Of a DNA stretch of 64,000 nt, positions 57,903 through 64,000 are shown one piece after another; position 1 is the stretch's first letter, and every line of letters begins with the position of its first letter. This DNA is from Eupeodes corollae (taxonomy: Eukaryota > Arthropoda > Insecta > Diptera > Syrphidae), in contig NC_079148.1 in the NCBI RefSeq assembly GCF_945859685.1, forward strand, positions 118,144,156-118,208,155, written 5' to 3'. The notes under the pieces are model-generated. The model worked only from the letters and a program-made list of their open reading frames with translations, was not told the DNA's origin and ran no database searches. The position numbers and the translations under genes are program-made.

Positions 57903-59800
57903 CTAGCTGACCCGGCAGACCTCGTACTGCCTCAATGGATAAATGGAAGAGCTAAACTTTGGTATACATTAATTTCAAAACAAACAAAACGTATTGAATA
58001 AAAAAGCATTTTTTATTGAAGCATGAAGTTTTATTATTATTTTCGACACATTATGTTGCTTACTTAAAAAAACAGAGTTTTCATGAAATACTGGCTATTT
58101 ATAAGGTTTAAATTTTTAGAAACAGACACATACTGTTATGATACAGTTTGTTAATCAATTTAAAGCTTTAAAGCAATATTTTTTGTTTTGTTTTGTGGTG
58201 CGTAAATAAACAAAGAAGACGGTTTTCCGAAGCAGCGAAACAGGTAAATTGTAAGTTGATTCCCCAAACTTCTAAAGACTGTCCTTGCGATTTATTTACT
58301 GTCATCGCAAAGGCCAGACGTACTGGAAATTGTAAGCGTTTAAAATCGAATGGTAAATCCGTTGGATTCATCGGTATTCACGGGATTGAGACATCCTCTC
58401 CTTTGTATTTTCCTTTTATGATTGTTGCCTCAGCTTTTTCACAGTCAGTCTCGTTCCATTGCATAGTCGGGGTTGGTTAATGTTACGCAGCATGATGACA
58501 ACTGATCCTACTTTTAACTGCGAAATATAAGGTGATAATCCAGGCAATTCCGGTGAATTTAAAAAGTCCGTGGGATAGTTTACTACGTCATCCTGGTTCA
58601 TAACGGTGTCGACTGATTTGAAATATACCAACAGTCGTTTAAGAAAATTCCGAATAGTCGCATTGACATCTTTATTTTGCGCTACCAATATTGCTTTTTC
58701 ACCCAGCCAATTATCGTAATTGAACTTTTGCGCTATATCTAAGAAAACACGCTGAATAAGCTCCCCTTTTGAATCTCTGATGTGACAGAAATCTGTGGGT
58801 AATGTGAGGAATCCGGTCGAGGTGTCCATTGCAACTTTATTATTTCCAATATCTAACAACTGCTTCGCAAACACATTTGTAGTTTCATCATGTTGCAAAA
58901 ATACTCGCATGTTAGTTGTTAATTGGAGTGTCATTACGCATTGCCACAAATTCGATGATTTTAGGCATGCATTTAGTTCATCAGCAATAGTTGATAGGGG
59001 AATAACTGGAAGAGTCTGACGAAAATCACCTGACAACAGAATCATGGCCCCACCAAAAATATGTTGGTTGTCACGAAGATTTTTGAATGTTCTGTCCAGT
59101 GCCTCCAGTGACCTCTTATGGGCCATTGTGCATTCATCCCAAACAATTAATTTGCATACCTGTAGAATCTTGGCTATTTTTGGCGGTGTTTCAAATTGGT
59201 GTTTCGGTGGTTTGCATGTTTAATGGTAATTTCAAGGCAGAATGCATAGTTCGTTCGCCTTCTATCAGAGTCGCAGCTATTCCAGATGAAGCCAACGCTA
59301 GATCAACATCATTCCGCGATCTGATCCTCGCCAAAAACAATGAAATTAAGAACGTTTTTCCGGTTCCCCCGGGAGCATCAAGGAAATAAATTCCACCAGA
59401 TACACTGTTCACAGCTTCTATCAAAGTGTCGTACGCAATTCTTTGTTGTTGATTTAATTGTGGAACATTTGTACGAACTGTTTTGGCCAATGCTTTAATG
59501 TCGTACTGTTGTTCCCTTTGAAACTCACAAAAATTGCTTAGACAACAGTGAGTGATTATAATTTAATACGAACTTTATTGAATAGCAATGAAGTTCAAAC
59601 TGACTCTAGAAAACGTTTGTATGGGAAATAGAAAAGGGCTGTTTTTAGGGTTTTCCCGAAATTATTCAATTTTTTCTCGCCTTTTAAACCTTTCCTATAC
59701 TTTCACAAACATTTCAAGACTGAGATAAGATAAATCCGTTCAGCCGTTCTCGAGTTTTAGTGAGACTTACCAACAGCAATTGATTTTTATATATATTATT
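57903..59800 (-). mobile_element. Helitron relic with helicase region
   Basis: On the minus strand the element ends CTAG (57906-57903) followed by a host T. Seven bases before that lies a hairpin: GGCAG (57931-57927), an 8-nt loop, CTGCC (57918-57914). A 3' hairpin plus CTRR is the Helitron signature. At the other end CTCGAGTTTTAGTGAGACTT near 59752 and TTTTTATATATATTAT to about 59800 (plus strand) look like a Helitron 5' end, whose exact first base is blurred. Between them lies only the Pif1-type helicase part. The Rep (HUH nuclease) region is missing, so the element could not move by itself. Helitrons normally insert between A and T without target duplication. Confidence 0.85.
58168..59540 (-). 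pseudogene. Helitron Pif1-like helicase, frameshifted
   Basis: Minus-strand frames in order: QQRIAYDTLIEAV, then Walker A GGTGKTFLISLFLARI and ALASSGIAATLIEGERT (59490-59191). After a frameshift near 59185 comes LIVWDECTMAHKRSLEALD (Walker B type). Next are GDFRQTLPVIP, LQLTTNMRVF, DVVNYPTDFLNSPELPG, IIMLRNINQPRLCNGTRL-like (VVIMLRNINQPRLCNGT), and in a third frame FKRLQFPVRLAF and TVNKSQGQSL (58371-58168). These are the helicase motifs of the Helitron RepHel protein. The enzyme would unwind DNA during rolling-circle transposition. The frame starts abruptly near EFQREQQYDIKALAK, and a C-terminal segment is rearranged after SLEVWGINL. No Rep domain is present. Confidence 0.9.
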
Positions 59801-60940
59801 ATTATTATAAGAAAAATAATTATTATGAGAATAATAATAATCAAATTGACTTTTTTCATAAATTTTGACTTTGAAGACAATTATTTCAAAAACTTGTCAG
59901 ATTATCCTGGAGACCATTTTTTGACGTACAAGTATAGAGATTTTATGTTTAACTCAACAACACGAATGTGAAATCCTCTACACCACTTAATAATTCCCAC
60001 TCGATGCATCTGCAGATATTCAAGACCAAGGCATCTCCTTTCTAATCCTATCCCACTTTCCTAATTGTTCGCATTGTGTTTAACACTATAAGGGTGTTCA
60101 TAACCCATTGAGTTTGTATAAGCTAGTTGAATTCTTGCCAAGATTATGTCATATTACGAACTCAAGAACTTTGTTCTAAAAATAAATCATATTAAATCAC
60201 TCTAACTCTTAACACTTGAGGATTATGGCAGAGAATGGCATTGAAATATGTCTACATATGTGACTAAATGTCCCAAAGAGAAAGTGTCTCCACTTATATT
60301 TTTAATTAAAGTGATTAAGTGCTTGCATTGCAGCTTTAAAACTTTTCAGCCTAGTGTACTCATCCAATAAACTAAGACATTTGATGAATCATTTCGTGTC
60401 TCAATTTTGAGTAGGGAAGGGGAACCAATTTGTGTATATTACGAGGTTTTTTCATGTATACGAAAAAAGAAAACGAATGAATATAGCACTTATTTATGGA
60501 ACAGGAAACCAAGATGTATGAAATTGCTCCTTTATATTAGTCATTTTTATTTTGTGGATAGAAACTTGTATCAGTCGGAAGTGAAACCTTTTCGGGACCC
60601 CACAATAATGAATTTTTATTATCTCCATGCAAAACCAAAAAATTCACTATCAAAACAAAAACGTGTTCTGCCCCTGTCTGATCTCAAATTAAATTTTAAT
60701 CTCATGATATTAAACCTAAGTTACTTGCTCTGTATGCTAAGATTAAAAAATGATGCAATCTTCTACTCACAATTACCGCCTTTATCTTTATAAATATTTA
60801 AAGAGTAATTCCATTAACTTGTTTCTGTAAGTAGTACTATATTTATATTTGTTTTTAACGATACTCTTATTCTAATATAAAAAACTTAAATATAACATTC
60901 AATGCTTATTCCTAAAAAACAACTTCTCTGGTCCTAATGA
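59801..60940. other. noncoding, nothing recognised
   Basis: AT-rich. The 128-codon frame at 60407-60793 has no splice support or family match and is not annotated as a gene. Confidence 0.4.
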
Positions 60941-60950
60941 GAGCACAATT

Positions 60951-61549
60951 TTATTCGCTATCACTCGTTTCCGCAAGGATCTCCTCAATCAGCTTCTCCT
61001 TCTCCATGGTATTTTTAGCATTTGATAAAAGCAAACTCTTGAGTGTCTCGATATTTTTTTCTGTTTCTTTGATTTGCGTCTCAAGGCGAATGTTCTCTGT
61101 TTTTAATGCTTCCACACGTTGCTTGCGCTCGGTAGCTGTTTTGTTGGTTTTTTCTCGTGACTTTTTGACTGCCTGAAAAAAAGAAGGTTTTGCTAAATTA
61201 GGACACATTTTGTATATGTACATAATAAAATCAATGTCAATAATTCTGTAAGCAACAAATCTTGGCTAGAGAAAGATAAGACTGTCTCCTCTCATAATCG
61301 TGAATAGTGACCTCAAACAATCCCTAAAATAACCCAACCAAGTTCTATACTATCAAAACATGTTAAATGCACTAAACTATACTTATCAACAAAATAATAT
61401 AAAATTATATTAATGCAATTTGTTTTTATTTTCTATTTTTGTTTACATACTTCATTATTTCGCATCCTCTTCTGACGATATTCATCGCTGCCGTCATCCG
61501 AATTACCACTCGATGCTATGGACTTCGCAGTTCTCCTTTTGGCCGGCAT
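60951..61549 (-). CDS. Irbp18: C/EBP-family bZIP transcription factor, Irbp18-like, two coding exons
   Basis: Coding exons are 61549-61451 (33 codons) and 61172-60951 (73 codons plus stop), joined in phase 0 across a 278-nt intron (donor GAA|GTATGT, acceptor TTTTTTTCAG|GCA). The product is 106 residues, mostly bZIP. The start is MPAKRRTAKS. The basic region runs from DEYRQKRMRNN into AVKKSREKTN and contains N31-x7-R39. The zipper has L56, L63, T70 and L77 in one heptad position, with V53, N60, I67, I74 and L81 in the other. There is no activation domain, as in C/EBP-gamma and fly Irbp18, which acts with partners such as Xrp1 in stress responses. An AATAAA overlaps the stop codon. The symbol rests on similarity from memory; another small C/EBP-type gene is possible but less likely. 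Confidence 0.9.
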
Positions 61550-61573
61550 TCTTTCGCTTATAATACTTTTGGT

Positions 61574-61770
61574 TCTGTAACCGAGAAAACATTTAATTTA
61601 TTTTCTAAGTTTATTTTACAAAAACACAAATTGCAGCCAAATAAGAAAATTTTTAGATGGAAAATACAAAAATTGTAATTGGAGTAAACCACTTACACGG
61701 AATAAAATGCAAAATTCGTGGTGAAATAACTAGAAATGTCAAACTGGCCAGCAGCTGTCAAAAGTGACAC
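61574..61770 (-). promoter_or_regulatory. 5' leader with predicted intron, bZIP gene
   Basis: On the minus strand a donor CCGT|GTAAGT (intron from 61696) and an acceptor CTCGGTTACAG (to 61575) predict a 122-nt intron in the 5' UTR. The next exon would run 61574 to the ATG at 61549. Transcription would start upstream of 61697, perhaps near 61740-61770. No TATA box was seen there. Confidence 0.5.
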
Positions 61771-62906
61771 AATTTTGGAGCTTTTTTCTTACTGAAAAGA
61801 AAAAGCTTTTTCTTCGAAAGCATATCTTTGTGGAGTGTGTTCAGTGACCATGATACGCTACTAATGATAGTGGTGTTGCCATACTATGAGGTAATTATTA
61901 GTATTAAGTGGGATTGCTAATGGAATTTAATATTATATTTTTTTTTCTCAATTAGAATGAACGACCGTACGTTTGAAGAGGAAATTTCCATATCTACTAT
62001 TATTATCTGTTGCAATTTGTGATATATGCTCAATAAATTATAATAATTTCTTCTTTCACAAAAGACGATATTACAAACAAAATGTATAATCAAAATATTA
62101 TAAAAAAAAATAATATTGTAAAATATAACTAATTATCGTTTGTAAAACAAAACAAAAATTATCAGTATCCGTTGTAAGAAAAAAATAACTATTATTATGA
62201 CAAGACTGATTGGTAATTTTAAATTGACGTTAATATTGTAATTATAAATTGCAATGTATAAGAACTATATTCATAGACTATATAAATAAATATTTAATAA
62301 AAAGTAAATTGTATTACACAATAATAATGGAAAATTATAGTTTTTATTTTTTATAGCAGGTAGAGATATAAAAATGTTTTTTTTTTTAGATGAGAGTAGT
62401 ATTTGACAGCATCACTTTATCTCTCTCTTTCTCTTGTGATGCTTAAAAAGAGACGAGGAACTGGGGGGTTATTATGAAAAACGATTATCGTTTTTAATAC
62501 AGAGTATTTGTGAAATTGCGATTACGAAAAACGATTGCACAAGCGCGTATTTGTAAAATTGCTATTACGAGAAACGAGAATCGTAAAAAACGATACTCGT
62601 ATTTTTATTTACGAGTGCCTTCAAGCACTCGTATTTTTGCTAGACTAACCGATGAAGTTGGTTGTGCCATACTAACAAGGAAATACTGTCCGGTTCCTCT
62701 TTGATATCCACCCTCTGCCAGAAACCGTAGTGTTGCAGCTAATTTCAATACATTTGGTATGTAGAATTAAAACTAGGAAGGTGTGGATCAATCTTATACG
62801 ATACATATTTAAACGCTTCGTTGTTCAGACGAAAAAGCTGCTTGAACCTTGAAAACATTTTAGGAATTTACTTAAATACAGCATGAACAAATTTTCATTT
62901 ACTTAC
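61771..62906. other. AT-rich noncoding with a hairpin cluster
   Basis: No gene recognised. Around 62470-62640 the sequence is a set of ACGA/TCGT-rich inverted repeats (see hairpin entry). Confidence 0.4.
62574..62633. repeat. two adjacent hairpins
   Basis: ACGAGAATCGT (62574-62584) pairs with ACGATACTCGT (62590-62600) with one mismatch across a 5-A loop. TACGAGTGC (62610-62618) pairs perfectly with GCACTCGTA (62625-62633) across CTTCAA. Related ACGATTATCGTTTTT sequence lies upstream near 62480. Confidence 0.8.
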
Positions 62907-62996
62907 GTGGAACTTGAAAGGCTCATTGGGTCGGATGAATCTCTTAAGAGTGCCCTTGTTACAAGCATTTCTCCTTCGGGTTCAGATTCATCTTCG
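62907..62996 (-). CDS. candidate internal exon, unknown protein
   Basis: The minus strand has a T-rich stretch and acceptor TTTTCTTGAAAG| ending at 62997, then 90 nt open in one frame. It encodes EDESEPEGEMLVTRALLRDS and SDPMSLSSS, then a consensus donor CCAC|GTAAGT at 62906. The length is a multiple of three. Acidic/serine composition is unlike the AT-driven frames around it. I do not recognise the gene. If real, it belongs to a minus-strand gene to the right of, and reading towards, the bZIP gene. Confidence 0.4.
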
Positions 62997-63710
62997 CTTT
63001 CAAGAAAATAATAGCAATGAAAAAACATTTTACCAAACCGAATGCAAATCAGATTTAAACTAATAAAACTTTTCCAACATTCACATTTTGACATTTGTAA
63101 GTAGGTGTGAAGTTACACCTAAAAAAAATACCATTTTTCATTTTTGGTTGGCAACATTTTCTTGATTCCATTTTCGTTTTTTCTGTCGTTCGTTTCGTAT
63201 TTCATAATAAGGGCCCTGGTGTAGAGTGTAACCTCTGAGGTGAAAATGATCGGCATTACTGAAGATGATTTTTCGATGAAAATCTGGGCCATTTGGATTC
63301 ATTTCAAGGACCTAATCAGCCCAATTCTAAATATTCCCGGGGAAAGAACTCTACTCTAGTAGAAACTAGTTCTGCCGAGAGTAAAATTTTCCTTATTTCG
63401 ATTTCCCCGGGAAGACATTTTTCCCTTCGAAACCGGGAATGGAGAATGTTGACTTTCGAATCAGCTCTTCCGTACTGTTTGACAGGAAAAATAACTCCGA
63501 ACAAAATTTTCATCATTCCAATTTAAAATGTTTTTTAATCGTGGCAGGGATTTTAACATAATATAAGAAAGTCAACATGTAAAACCAAGGACTACTAGAA
63601 GATCTTAAAGAGATAGTGCGAATCCCTTGAAGTTGCCTCAGTGGCTGTACGTTCATTAGTTTATTCAAATGTTGTCTATCATAATTTTAAAAAAAATCAT
63701 TTTTTCTTAG

Positions 63711-63918
63711 GTTTCAAAAGTATTATAGACTAAACAAGGTTTCCTTTAAATATTTGTTGGATGTCCTCATCATGTCCAGCGAATCAACAAAAAAGCGTTT
63801 TGGAATCCCACCAATAATTAAATTGGGCGCATGTTTACGTTTTTTAGCTGAGGGAGGGTATCAAACTGGGGTCGGAAATGAAGAAAGTGTTGGTATGGCT
63901 CAACGATACTCATCTTAA
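63711..63918 (+). pseudogene. PIF/Harbinger-type transposase fragment
   Basis: From an acceptor-like TTTTTTCTTAG ending at 63710, a frame runs 69 codons to TAA at 63916-63918. It encodes FQKYYRLNKVSFKYLLDVL, FGIPPIIKLGACLRFLAEGG and YQTGVGNEESVGMAQ. This matches the N-terminal half of Harbinger-type nucleases (the YRLxKxxFxxLL and LxACLRFxAEGxYQ blocks). The expected continuation (PTVS...) is replaced by a stop, and the catalytic part is not seen before the window ends. It may be part of a broken element or an exon of one continuing past 64000. Confidence 0.7.
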
Positions 63919-64000
63919 GAAAGATCTGAGTATACCGCAGTGGCGCAGAGAGTACGACAAAATATAGGAATCAACCTTTAAACATATGTAATACATCAAT

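Noticed and set aside
60407..60793. 128-codon frame in intergenic DNA
   Set aside because: No recognisable domain, AT-driven residues (Tyr, Phe, Lys, Asn, Leu) and no promoter or splice support.

Overview
The window is nuclear DNA of an insect, most likely a higher fly (Diptera). It is strongly AT-rich, has short GT-AG introns, contains homologues of two genes known from Drosophila (the iodotyrosine deiodinase condet and the C/EBP-type bZIP gene Irbp18), and carries typical insect transposon families. The species cannot be named from the sequence alone.

Layout. 1-8.4 kb: AT-rich DNA with one weak exon candidate, a complete but dead Tc1-like element (1906-3420), then two joined fragments of an RNase H-bearing non-LTR retrotransposon (4226-8376). 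8.4-19.8 kb: no recognisable gene. It holds microsatellites, a repeat with ~170-bp internal tandem units (11.09-13.05 kb) and a triplicated 0.55-0.8 kb block (15.2-17.24 kb). 19.8-26.1 kb: a tRNA-derived SINE, a minus-strand CR1/jockey-like LINE, three LTR-retrotransposon primer-binding-site motifs, and the first coding exon of an unidentified minus-strand gene (24471-23526) with an upstream noncoding exon. 26.6-31.4 kb: an inverted second copy of the ~170-bp-unit repeat, a pogo/Tigger-like element with a Harbinger-like piece inside, another repeat fragment, a SINE and a mariner-like fragment. 33.7-35.8 kb: a SINE and a second complete, dead Tc1-like element. 39.7-43.0 kb: a third copy of the RNase H LINE abutting a jockey-like LINE. 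43.1-44.6 kb: the iodotyrosine deiodinase gene (minus), preceded by a small spliced ORF candidate. 44.6-45.4 kb: a SINE split by a 5'-truncated LINE, with a perfect 16-bp target duplication. 47.2-48.8 kb: a 1.6-kb noncoding transposon with ~26-bp terminal inverted repeats and a perfect 8-bp target duplication. 52.1-53.5 kb: a Tc1-like transposase relic split by a SINE, also with a 16-bp target duplication. 57.3-59.8 kb: a LINE scrap and a Helitron relic keeping its helicase region and a canonical 3' end. 60.9-61.7 kb: the bZIP gene (minus). 62.9-64 kb: one candidate exon and a Harbinger transposase fragment.

Only two genes are confidently protein-coding and complete, the deiodinase and the bZIP gene, both on the minus strand. 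A third gene is represented by a long first exon. Most other recognisable sequence is transposon wreckage. Every reverse-transcriptase active-site motif that can be read is mutated, and every transposase or helicase gene is frameshifted, so no autonomous element is visible. The least expected items are the inverted tandem-unit repeat family, the 1.6-kb terminal-inverted-repeat element that carries a piece of that family, the cluster of three primer-binding-site motifs, and the small spliced ORF just upstream of the deiodinase.
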